A stretch of 13,130 nt of DNA, taken from NCBI GenBank assembly GCA_024277695.1, contig JAJRUR010000017.1, positions 1-13,130 on the forward strand, written 5' to 3'. Positions 7,194-13,130 of this stretch are shown here, piece after piece. Position numbers and translations under genes: made by a program. The notes under the pieces are model-generated. The model was not told where the DNA came from, did no database searches, and saw only the letters and a list, made by a program, of their open reading frames with translations. The DNA is from Bacteroidota bacterium. Lineage in GTDB: Bacteria; Bacteroidota; Bacteroidia; Chitinophagales; Saprospiraceae. Position 1 is the stretch's first letter, and each line of letters starts with the position of its first letter.

Positions 7194-8654
7194 TTATTTT
7201 AATGCATTTTTAAAAATCTCCACTTCATCAAAGGGAATTTTTTTCCCATGAATCTCCTGATACATCTCATGACCTTTTCCGGCTATTAAAACCACATCTC
7301 CCGGACGAGCCATTTTTGCAGCGATCTTAATCGCTTCTTTTCTATCCAAAACTACCATAACGGCATCTCGATCACAGCTTTTGATCCCTTCCATCATATC
7401 TTGGATGATGCGCTGAGGATCTTCAGTACGCGGATTGTCCGATGTCATAATGAACAGATCACTTTTTTCAAAGGCTATCCGCGCCATCAAGGGTCGTTTA
7501 GTCCGATCTCTGTCACCTCCGCATCCGGTTACCGTGATCACTTTTGATGACGGTTCTTTCATCCGAAGGATGTTGTCCAAAATATTGAGCAGCGCATCAG
7601 GTGTATGGGCATAATCAATGATTCCCCATACGTTTTTACCTTCAACTCCTACTGTTTCAAACCTTCCTTTGACCGGTTTTAATAGACTCAAGCCTCTGAG
7701 TATTTCGTCACGATCTTGGTTCAGTTCTGCCGCCATTGCATATACAGCTGCTAGATTTGATGCATTGAACTTACCCCTCAAGCGGCTATGAATTTCTGTC
7801 CCATCGACCAACAAATGCAGTCCACCCAATCCATTGCTCATCAGTCTGATCTTATAGTCAGCCATCGTACGCAGACCATAGTATCGTTTGATGGCCTGAG
7901 TATTTTGTAGCATATAGCTGCCGTTGCGGTCATCGGCATTGGATATCGCTATAGCATCCGAGCGCAAACTATCAAACCAAGATTTCTTGACATCCCGATA
8001 TGCTTCCATAGTCTTGTGGTAGTCGAGATGATCTTGTGTCAAATTGGTAAATATGGCCCCGGCAAATTCCAGTCCGCTGATACGCTCCTGATCTATAGCA
8101 TGCGAGCTCACTTCCATAAAAGCATAAGTGCATCCGGATGCCAGCATTTCTGCCAAATATCGACTTAGACTGACAGGATCTGGTGTGGTACGGGCAGCTG
8201 GTATTATACGCTCCCCTACTCGATACTCTACTGTGGAGAGCAATCCGCATGAATGACCCAACAAGCTAAAAAGCCGGTAGAGCATAAAGGCAACCGTAGT
8301 CTTACCATTGGTCCCGGTTACACCAATCAGATTCAATTTGGTAGAAGGTTTTTCAAAGAACGTATGTGCTATTATTCCGGCACAGTATTTGGTATTATCT
8401 ACTTGGATGTATGTAATTCCGGGCTGTATGGCCTGTGGAAATACATCACACAGTACTGCCACAGCTCCACGCTCGATGGCCTGATCGATATATAGATGTC
8501 CATCTGTTGTATAGCCCTTGATGGCTATAAATAGACTACCCGGAACCGTTTTCCGAGAGTCGATGATGATATCACCTATGCTGACCGATAGGTCTCCAAT
8601 AGGAGTATATACCATATCGCCTAGTAGCTGTACTAATGATTTTTTACTATCCAA
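7194..8654 (-). CDS. murE: UDP-MurNAc-tripeptide synthetase MurE (meso-DAP type)
   Basis: MurE is the cytoplasmic ATP-dependent ligase that adds the third amino acid to UDP-MurNAc-L-Ala-D-Glu. The 486-aa protein has the N-terminal UDP-binding domain (about 1-105, with DSRK at 32-35), the Mur ligase P-loop GTNGKTT at 114-120, TTPDP at 156-160, EVSSHA at 181-186, a lysine (223 or 224) at the carbamylation position, and GKGHE at 459-463. DNPR at 406-409 is the motif associated with meso-diaminopimelate specificity. The start is TTG at 8654 inside the ftsI stop region (TTGGATAG, 8-nt overlap). An in-frame TGA lies two codons upstream and the first internal ATG is codon 14, which would cut into the N-terminal domain. 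TTG is therefore the best start, with coupling to ftsI. murE is the only Mur amino-acid ligase in this cluster. Confidence 0.96.
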   Translation of the reverse strand: MDSKKSLVQLLGDMVYTPIGDLSVSIGDIIIDSRKTVPGSLFIAIKGYTTDGHLYIDQAIERGAVAVLCDVFPQAIQPGITYIQVDNTKYCAGIIAHTFFEKPSTKLNLIGVTGTNGKTTVAFMLYRLFSLLGHSCGLLSTVEYRVGERIIPAARTTPDPVSLSRYLAEMLASGCTYAFMEVSSHAIDQERISGLEFAGAIFTNLTQDHLDYHKTMEAYRDVKKSWFDSLRSDAIAISNADDRNGSYMLQNTQAIKRYYGLRTMADYKIRLMSNGLGGLHLLVDGTEIHSRLRGKFNASNLAAVYAMAAELNQDRDEILRGLSLLKPVKGRFETVGVEGKNVWGIIDYAHTPDALLNILDNILRMKEPSSKVITVTGCGGDRDRTKRPLMARIAFEKSDLFIMTSDNPRTEDPQRIIQDMMEGIKSCDRDAVMVVLDRKEAIKIAAKMARPGDVVLIAGKGHEMYQEIHGKKIPFDEVEIFKNALK

Positions 8655-10767
8655 GTGTCAAAATAATTTCTTGTCCCAAAATCTTTATTCCGGGACTTAT
8701 CGATTGTTTTTTAATTTTTCCATATCCGTGTGCTTTCACACGAAGTCCTTGTGATTCTAATAAGAATGTCGCATCCCGAAGTCCCATTCCGGTCACATCA
8801 GGTACCGTTTTGGGTATTTTTAATCGTCTGTTTTTTATAAGCAAACCAGCTCCATCTCGTACAGTAACTCCCCACGCATCTTTCGTTTGGTTTTGGGATG
8901 GAATACCGACATAATCAAAAATCAATTTCAATTCATCCGCATAACCTATATTGTAACTCGGGATCAATCTACTATCCAAAGAGTCATTTTCTGCCATAGC
9001 CATCTGTACACGCTTTTGATTCAATGAAATATTTTCTGCTATTTCTTTAAACACAGGTCCGGCGACCTTTCCTCCATAATATCCGTTTCTTTTCGGATCT
9101 CTAATCACTACGATACAGCTATATTTTGGGTTTTCTGCGGGGAAATATCCGACAAAACTCGCTTGATATTTCCTTCTTTTATCTTTTGATTTAGTTCCAT
9201 AGTCAAAAAGTGCTGTACCTGTCTTCCCCGCAAAATCAACAATATCCGATTGTAACTTTTTGGCAGTACCTCTGAGTACGACTCCTCGTAATAAAGATTG
9301 TAAGTCTTTTATTATGTTGAGCTCAACAATTGGCGTATCGGCTACCTCAGGTGTTATTTTTTTTATTTGCTTCCCGTCAGACAATATCTCTTTGACCACA
9401 AAGGGCTTGACGCGCTTTCCGTCATTTGCCACCATATTATAAAAAGTAAGAGTCTGTATCGGTGCAAGTTCAATTTCATATCCCGTACTGATCCAAGGAA
9501 GAGATACTCCGCTCCAGCCATTTTTGTAATCATAAGCATCCTTAATAAAAGGCGACTTTTCTCCCGGTATGTCTATACCCGATTTTTTATCCAAGCCATA
9601 TTTTTTGAGCAATTGGATAAATCGTGTTGCTCCTTTGTCCTTGAGATAATTTTGGACAGCGAGTTTGGCTATACCGACATTAGATGATTCTTCAAAAGCT
9701 TTTCGGATTGTGGTATTGCGTAGTTTGTGCTTATGCGAATCTCTCATCTTGCGATCATAAAATCGCGCCTCACCCATCTGCAAGTCCACACTATCCTCGA
9801 GCCTGATTTTGCCATCGTCCAGTAGCGCCATCATCGTCGCCAGCTTAAATGTCGATCCGGGTTCTTCGGGTTTGCCTATCGCATAGTTATAGTCTTCTAC
9901 CAATGCACCATTCTGCCACCCCAGATTTGCTATAGCTTTGATGGCTCCGGTAGATACCTCCATAAGGATGGCAGTACCCCATTGTGCAGCATGTTTGCGC
10001 ATCGCTTTGGCTAGCGCTTGATCAGCTATGTCTTGCATCCGCACGTTGATATTGGTCAGTATGTCATGACCTTGGATAGGCTCCAGTTCATAATCTCTAT
10101 GCACGGGTATCCAAATATCTCCGGGCATTCGCTTGACGAGCCGTATCCCATCTTCACCTTTGAGATATAAGTCATAAGCTTTCTCTAACCCAATCATATT
10201 TTTGGACCGATAGCGACCAATAGTCCTGGCAGCTAGTCGCTTATAAGGCTTTTCTCGTTTGTTTTTGCGCTCAGCAATAAAACCTCCGCGATTTTTGCCC
10301 ATCCTAAAAATAGGAAACTTGGACATCTTCTCTTTGAGATTATAATCTACTCTGCGTGCGATGAGGGCATATCGGTTAGCTTTTTTACGCTCCCTTTTGA
10401 GATACGCCTTCCACTCGGAGGGTGACCTGCTGTCTTTCAAACTGCTCGAAAGATAAAAGGCCAAAGAATCCAGATGTTCATTAAAAATCCTATCCGTAAG
10501 GGACTCGGTTTTTAAATCCATTCTTATTTCAAAGATCGGCATGGAAGCAGCTAATAAGCTTCCATCATCAGCGAGTATATTGCCTCGCTCTGCAAGTACC
10601 GGTTCTTCGCGGACATACATTTTTTTGCCCAGTGCTCTCCACTCATCTCCGCGAAATACGTTGGTATATATAGTCTTATATGCCAGCCAAAGTGCTATCA
10701 AGAAAAAGGCGATCATCACCAAATACATTCTTGCGAGCAATTCTGTTTTCATCCCCTTCATAGCCAT
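8647..10767 (-). CDS. ftsI: Septal transpeptidase FtsI (PBP3 type) with C-terminal PASTA domain
   Basis: FtsI is the class B penicillin-binding protein that cross-links septal peptidoglycan in the periplasm with FtsW. The 706-aa protein has one N-terminal membrane anchor (about 12-30) and a non-catalytic pedestal domain, including the RGNILADDGSLLA block at 61-73. A very basic segment lies at about 124-190. The transpeptidase domain carries the three active-site motifs: STFK at 305-308 (nucleophile Ser305), SSN at 361-363 and KTGT at 515-518. A single PASTA-like domain (TVPDVTGMGLRDATFLLE onward) occupies about 654-706 and is expected to bind peptidoglycan. E. coli FtsI (588 aa) lacks it, but it is familiar in Bacteroidota. 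The start has three possible in-frame ATG codons (1, 3 and 6). The first lies 2 nt after the ftsL stop. Identity is firm. Confidence 0.96.
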   Translation of the reverse strand: MAMKGMKTELLARMYLVMIAFFLIALWLAYKTIYTNVFRGDEWRALGKKMYVREEPVLAERGNILADDGSLLAASMPIFEIRMDLKTESLTDRIFNEHLDSLAFYLSSSLKDSRSPSEWKAYLKRERKKANRYALIARRVDYNLKEKMSKFPIFRMGKNRGGFIAERKNKREKPYKRLAARTIGRYRSKNMIGLEKAYDLYLKGEDGIRLVKRMPGDIWIPVHRDYELEPIQGHDILTNINVRMQDIADQALAKAMRKHAAQWGTAILMEVSTGAIKAIANLGWQNGALVEDYNYAIGKPEEPGSTFKLATMMALLDDGKIRLEDSVDLQMGEARFYDRKMRDSHKHKLRNTTIRKAFEESSNVGIAKLAVQNYLKDKGATRFIQLLKKYGLDKKSGIDIPGEKSPFIKDAYDYKNGWSGVSLPWISTGYEIELAPIQTLTFYNMVANDGKRVKPFVVKEILSDGKQIKKITPEVADTPIVELNIIKDLQSLLRGVVLRGTAKKLQSDIVDFAGKTGTALFDYGTKSKDKRRKYQASFVGYFPAENPKYSCIVVIRDPKRNGYYGGKVAGPVFKEIAENISLNQKRVQMAMAENDSLDSRLIPSYNIGYADELKLIFDYVGIPSQNQTKDAWGVTVRDGAGLLIKNRRLKIPKTVPDVTGMGLRDATFLLESQGLRVKAHGYGKIKKQSISPGIKILGQEIILTLG

Positions 10768-10769
10768 TG

Positions 10770-11093
10770 CTATTTTTTAGGGTTAATGACCATCAGTGGC
10801 TCTTTATTGAGCTTCAGTTCATAAGGACTCACCCTGTGTTCGATATAAGATGCCGTACTCGAATACTTTAGGCTTGCCGTAGCTGATATATACTTCCACC
10901 TTAACTCCTTCAATTCTTTTTTATTCAATGCTATATTTCTCATCTTTCGCTCTACACTGTGGGCATTGGATATATATAAGAGTGCCAAGAAACCAATGAA
11001 ATATGCATAAGGCAACTGCTGAAAGATTCTTAAAGAGCCTTGTCGAGGAAGATTGTCTCCCGATTGCATATTCATAAATTTTTTAAACTTCAT
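10770..11093 (-). CDS. ftsL: FtsL-like division protein
   Basis: This 107-aa protein has a basic N-terminus, one hydrophobic segment at about 27-43 (PYAYFIGFLALLYISNA), and a periplasmic part with a helical, charged stretch (about 46-75) consistent with a short coiled coil. FtsL is a bitopic protein that, with FtsB and FtsQ, activates FtsW/FtsI at the septum. FtsL proteins diverge so strongly that sequence alone cannot prove the call. It rests on size, topology and the position between rsmH and ftsI, where ftsL always lies in dcw clusters. The ATG overlaps the rsmH stop in an ATGA junction (4 nt), which implies translational coupling. The ftsI start follows 2 nt after its stop. Confidence 0.8.
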   Translation of the reverse strand: MKFKKFMNMQSGDNLPRQGSLRIFQQLPYAYFIGFLALLYISNAHSVERKMRNIALNKKELKELRWKYISATASLKYSSTASYIEHRVSPYELKLNKEPLMVINPKK

Positions 11094-11953
11094 GCTTCTT
11101 TCATTTGAGCAGCTCTCAATTTTGCTGATCGCGCTCGATTATTTGCCTTTATTTCTACTTCATCTGCCACTATCGGTTTTCGTGTCAATACTTTAAGATT
11201 GTTGGCAGGGTCTCGAAAAAAATTTTTTACAATACGATCTTCAAGAGAATGATAACTAATCACCACTACCACAGCCCCAGGCTTCAAAATCTCTTTGCAC
11301 TGCTCCAACATCGAGCGCAATGCCCCCAATTCGTCGTTGACTGCAATGCGAATGGCCTGATAAATCCTCGCCAAGTACTTGATCCGATTTCCTCGAATAC
11401 ATGGCTCAATGGCCGTCAACAAATCACCATTGGTCTCGATCGGACGAATAGCCCTTTGTCTCACAAGCTGCCGAACCAATGTTTTTGCATTACGCACTTC
11501 GCCAAACTGACTAAAAATGTACAGTAGCTCTTCTTCGCGATATTGCGCCAATAGCTTCACTGCATCAAACTCCGCCATCGGATTCATCCTCATATCTAAG
11601 CGCTCAGTACCTTGAAAACTAAACCCCCTAGATCTGTCATCAAATTGATGTGATGACACTCCGATATCAGCAATCAACCCATCCACTTTTGTCAGACCGA
11701 TGGTGCGCAGATATTTCGCTACATAGCGAAAATTTCCATAAATCAAATCCAGTCGCTCATCCTTCAATTCACCGGACAATGCATCCGGATCTCTATCCAT
11801 CCCTACCAAACGTCCGTTGACGCTCAGCCTATTTAATATTTCTTGTGCATGCCCCCCACCACCATATGTCACATCTACATAAACTCCTTGATCATCCGTC
11901 ATCAGCAGATCAATGCTCTGCCGGAGCAAGACGGGTATATGATAAGGAGCCAT
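11090..11953 (-). CDS. rsmH: 16S rRNA (cytosine1402-N4)-methyltransferase RsmH (MraW)
   Basis: RsmH methylates N4 of C1402 in 16S rRNA, using S-adenosylmethionine, and helps tune the ribosomal P site. The 287-aa protein begins with the family-typical HIPVLL and shows the SAM-binding motif I VDVTYGGGGHA at 26-36. DRDPDA follows at 53-58, then ADIGVSSHQFD at 95-105, GFSF at 110-113, SYHSLEDR at 233-240 and the C-terminal NNRARSAKLR at 271-280. The length is near the usual 300-315. It starts 2 nt after the mraZ stop and ends in an ATGA overlap with ftsL, so all three are almost certainly one transcript. A GGAG sequence made by the last codons of mraZ could act as a ribosome binding site. No anomaly is seen. 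Confidence 0.97.
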   Translation of the reverse strand: MAPYHIPVLLRQSIDLLMTDDQGVYVDVTYGGGGHAQEILNRLSVNGRLVGMDRDPDALSGELKDERLDLIYGNFRYVAKYLRTIGLTKVDGLIADIGVSSHQFDDRSRGFSFQGTERLDMRMNPMAEFDAVKLLAQYREEELLYIFSQFGEVRNAKTLVRQLVRQRAIRPIETNGDLLTAIEPCIRGNRIKYLARIYQAIRIAVNDELGALRSMLEQCKEILKPGAVVVVISYHSLEDRIVKNFFRDPANNLKVLTRKPIVADEVEIKANNRARSAKLRAAQMKEA

Positions 11954-11955
11954 GA

Positions 11956-12411
11956 TTACTCCATACTTTTATTGTCACCCAGTACACGCTGGGCCAAATC
12001 CGACAGATTTTTCGGTGTATTAAGATAGATATCATCATACTCCTCTGCCGGCCATATTTCAAATCGATCATTGAGCGGAGTGATCACCACCTCTTTTTGA
12101 ATACTCGCATATTCCAAATGCGTCTTCGGAATCAATATGCGATCCGAATTGTCCGGACTCAACTTTAAGGCACCGCGGTTCAAAAAGCGAACCAACATCC
12201 GCGTCTCCTGATCATATATATTCATAGAGCGCAACTCTTTAGCTATGCCCTCCCACACTTGCACGGGATACAAAAACAAACATTGTTCAAAACCCCGATT
12301 AAGCACCAACTCCACATTATCTCCTAAGCCCAACTGACTGATCAGTTGACCCGGTAGCCTTAGCCGACCTTTGGCATCCAGCTTACATCGAAACTCTCCA
12401 TAAAATGTCAT
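11956..12411 (-). CDS. mraZ: Transcriptional regulator MraZ
   Basis: MraZ is a DNA-binding protein with two AbrB/SpoVT-like swapped-hairpin domains. In E. coli it represses its own dcw promoter by binding TGGGN repeats spaced by 5 nt. The 151-aa protein has both family signatures: DAKGRLRLP at 12-20 in the first half and DNSDRILIP at 87-95 in the second. Each half ends in the pattern seen in MraZ (LYP around 47-49 and IWP around 119-121). Length fits the family (about 140-155). It is the first gene of the cluster, starting with ATG at 12411. A probable promoter and a matching three-box operator lie just upstream, as expected for autoregulation. The only start-region feature is AGTAGAG directly before the ATG. 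Confidence 0.96.
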   Translation of the reverse strand: MTFYGEFRCKLDAKGRLRLPGQLISQLGLGDNVELVLNRGFEQCLFLYPVQVWEGIAKELRSMNIYDQETRMLVRFLNRGALKLSPDNSDRILIPKTHLEYASIQKEVVITPLNDRFEIWPAEEYDDIYLNTPKNLSDLAQRVLGDNKSME

Positions 12412-12439
12412 CTCTACTTGTTCGTCTTAGAAGATGCTT

Positions 12440-12447
12440 CAAATATA
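12440..12447 (-). promoter_or_regulatory. Probable Bacteroidota-type -7 promoter box for mraZ
   Basis: On the minus strand these bases read TATATTTG, an exact match to the Bacteroidota -7 consensus TAnnTTTG. The box would place the transcription start near 12434 and give mraZ a leader of about 22 nt. I see no good TTTG -33 box at the usual spacing. That region is occupied by the GGGA-type repeats of the putative MraZ operator instead. Confidence 0.55.
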
Positions 12448-12456
12448 GAACAGAAA

Positions 12457-12481
12457 TCCCCTAAATTCCCACTTTTTTCCA
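12457..12481 (-). promoter_or_regulatory. mraZ: Putative MraZ operator, three boxes at 10-bp spacing
   Basis: Read on the minus strand, three 5-nt boxes follow one another with exactly 5 nt between them: TGGAA (12481-12477), TGGGA (12471-12467) and GGGGA (12461-12457). MraZ of E. coli is known to bind TGGGN direct repeats separated by 5 nt upstream of mraZ. The central box is perfect and the outer two differ by one base each. The array ends 9 nt upstream of the -7 box, so bound MraZ would cover the -15 to -40 region and block RNA polymerase. This is an inferred site. Confidence 0.6.
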
Positions 12482-12487
12482 ATATTT

Positions 12488-12518
12488 TTTTATATAATAT
12501 GTAATCTTTTATATAATA
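12488..12518. repeat. 12-bp AT-rich direct repeat upstream of mraZ
   Basis: TTTTATATAATA occurs at 12488-12499 and again at 12507-12518, 19 bp apart start to start. A related TTATATAATA follows at 12553. The surrounding 12482-12660 stretch is strongly AT-rich with no supportable ORF. The repeats may be an UP-like or bendable promoter element, or simple low-complexity sequence. Confidence 0.35.
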
Positions 12519-12596
12519 ATGAATTATAAAGTCAAAAGTGTAACCATATTGATTATATAATAGAATCAAAAAATGGACAAACTATCAGCATGTAAC

Positions 12597-12616
12597 GAAT
12601 CAATGCTAATTGATTC
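12597..12616. repeat. Perfect 8-bp inverted repeat upstream of mraZ
   Basis: GAATCAAT (12597-12604), a GCTA spacer, and ATTGATTC (12609-12616) form a perfect inverted repeat about 190 bp upstream of the mraZ start. It could be the operator of a dimeric regulator or a hairpin. No T-run follows on either strand, so it is not a standard terminator. Confidence 0.4.
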
Positions 12617-12680
12617 CTAATAATCAAGAATTAACAAATACGCAAAATCCATATATTATCACCGCTTATATGAAGAAGGG

Positions 12681-12748
12681 ATAGCTGCGAAGCAGAAAAC
12701 CAAACGACTGCGCTCCCCTCTTTTTTAAGAGAGGGCCGGGAGTGAGTT
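12681..12748. repeat. Module A, copy 1, of intergenic repeat mosaic
   Basis: This 68-bp unit matches 12915-12983 with only a few differences (two single-base insertions and one or two substitutions). It holds a small hairpin CTGC-GAA-GCAG near its left end and a CCCTCT...AGAGGG hairpin at about 12717-12736. It contains no coding sequence. Such mosaics of short palindromes are familiar from intergenic regions of many genomes, including Bacteroidota. Confidence 0.8.
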
Positions 12749-12756
12749 GTACTTTG

Positions 12757-12788
12757 GTCCTCCCCCTAGCCACCTCCAGAGGGGGATA
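12757..12788. repeat. Module C, copy 1, palindromic repeat
   Basis: This 32-bp unit matches 12886-12917 at 28 of 32 positions by eye. It is a hairpin: TCCCCCT (12761-12767) pairs with AGGGGGA (12780-12786) across a 12-nt loop. Confidence 0.75.
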
Positions 12789-12797
12789 ACGTCACTG

Positions 12798-12876
12798 CGA
12801 GGAGGCACGACGAAGCAGTCGCATCACATATGAAGACGGTACACAAAATGGCTTTGCAAATTTATTTGCAAACTCC
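12798..12876. repeat. Module B, copy 1 (79 bp, exact duplicate)
   Basis: The 79 bases are identical to 12987-13065. The unit starts with the GC-rich palindromic core CGAGGAGGCACGACGAAGCA. In this copy the flanking TGCGA (12796-12800) and TCGCA (12819-12823) can pair. It ends in a near-perfect palindrome: TTGCAAAT (12854-12861), two T, ATTTGCAA (12864-12871). Confidence 0.9.
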
Positions 12877-12885
12877 GGAGGGGTT

Positions 12886-12917
12886 GTCCTCCCCCTAACC
12901 CCCTCCAAAGGGAGATA
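12886..12917. repeat. Module C, copy 2
   Basis: A second copy of the 32-bp palindromic module, joined to the end of module B copy 1 and merging into the start of module A copy 2. Compared with copy 1, four substitutions weaken the hairpin arms. Confidence 0.7.
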
Positions 12918-12983
12918 GCTGCGAAGCAGAAAACCCAACGACTGCGCTCCCCTCTTTTTTAAGAGAGGGGCCGGGGGTGAGTT
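12915..12983. repeat. Module A, copy 2
   Basis: A 69-bp near-identical copy of 12681-12748. Here it is followed after 3 nt by module B, while copy 1 is followed by module C and then B. The two B copies are therefore 189 bp apart but the two A copies 234 bp apart, which shows that a 45-bp segment was gained or lost in one of them. Confidence 0.8.
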
Positions 12984-12986
12984 ATC

Positions 12987-13065
12987 CGAGGAGGCACGAC
13001 GAAGCAGTCGCATCACATATGAAGACGGTACACAAAATGGCTTTGCAAATTTATTTGCAAACTCC
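12987..13065. repeat. Module B, copy 2 (79 bp, exact duplicate)
   Basis: Identical in all 79 bases to 12798-12876. Because neutral intergenic DNA diverges quickly, this points to a recent duplication or gene conversion. The open frame that runs through both copies on the minus strand (12792-13067) is a by-product of the repeat. Confidence 0.9.
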
Positions 13066-13074
13066 AAAGGTGTA

Positions 13075-13102
13075 GTCCTGCCCTAGCCCCTTCAAATGGA
13101 TT
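13075..13102. repeat. Module C, copy 3 (degenerate)
   Basis: A shorter, more diverged version of module C directly after module B copy 2, in the same B-then-C arrangement as copy 2. The remaining bases to the window edge show no gene. Confidence 0.5.
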
Positions 13103-13130
13103 GCCCACCATCTACCGAGAGGGTCACTAC

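Noticed and set aside
7972..8250. 92-aa minus-strand open frame inside murE
   Set aside because: It is an out-of-frame shadow of the central catalytic domain of murE, whose own frame is intact and conserved.
12792..13067. 91-aa minus-strand open frame with an internally repeated sequence
   Set aside because: It is a translation of the repeat modules. Its two identical halves correspond exactly to the 79-bp duplication, and the ends of the frame fall in repeat boundaries. No plausible domain or start context exists.
12681..13102. CRISPR array
   Set aside because: Only two copies of the long repeat are present, with spacing near 190 bp and no short regular spacers.

Overview
The window is a division and cell wall (dcw) gene cluster lying entirely on the minus strand. 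Read in the direction of transcription (high to low coordinates), the order is mraZ, rsmH (mraW), ftsL, ftsI, murE, mraY, ftsW, murG, ftsQ, ftsA, ftsZ. ftsZ runs off the low-coordinate edge of the window. The genes are tightly packed, with overlaps of 4, 8 and 17 nt and gaps of 2 to 165 nt. No tRNA, rRNA, CRISPR array or transposase gene was found.

The source is most likely a member of the Bacteroidota. Supporting signs are a FtsZ with the TEGRGAG version of the nucleotide-binding loop, an enlarged MraY (414 aa), a FtsI ending in one PASTA-like domain, a short one-helix FtsL-like protein, mostly A-rich start regions without a clear Shine-Dalgarno sequence, and a TAnnTTTG-type -7 box in front of mraZ. 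I cannot place it below phylum with confidence. MurE carries the DNPR motif, so the peptidoglycan is expected to contain meso-diaminopimelate.

Region by region: 1-1192 is ftsZ (first 397 codons). 1270-4545 holds ftsA, ftsQ and murG. 4529-7028 holds ftsW and mraY. 7029-7193 is a gap with a nested inverted repeat. 7194-10767 holds murE and ftsI. 10770-12411 holds ftsL, rsmH and mraZ. 12412-12660 is an AT-rich control region with a probable promoter and a three-box MraZ operator. 12661-13130 is a non-coding mosaic of repeated palindromic modules, including an exact 79-bp duplication.

The genes work together in septum formation. MurE makes a UDP-MurNAc-peptide precursor, MraY attaches it to the lipid carrier, MurG adds GlcNAc, and FtsW with FtsI polymerises and cross-links the product under the control of FtsQ and FtsL. 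FtsA anchors the FtsZ ring. MraZ represses the cluster and RsmH modifies 16S rRNA. The main departure from the usual layout is that murD (normally between mraY and ftsW) and murC (normally between murG and ftsQ) are both absent, and the gaps there (61 and 25 nt) leave no room for remnants.

I did not find a convincing undescribed system. The points most worth a second look are the missing murC and murD, the structured murE-mraY gap, the MraZ operator, and the repeat mosaic upstream of mraZ.
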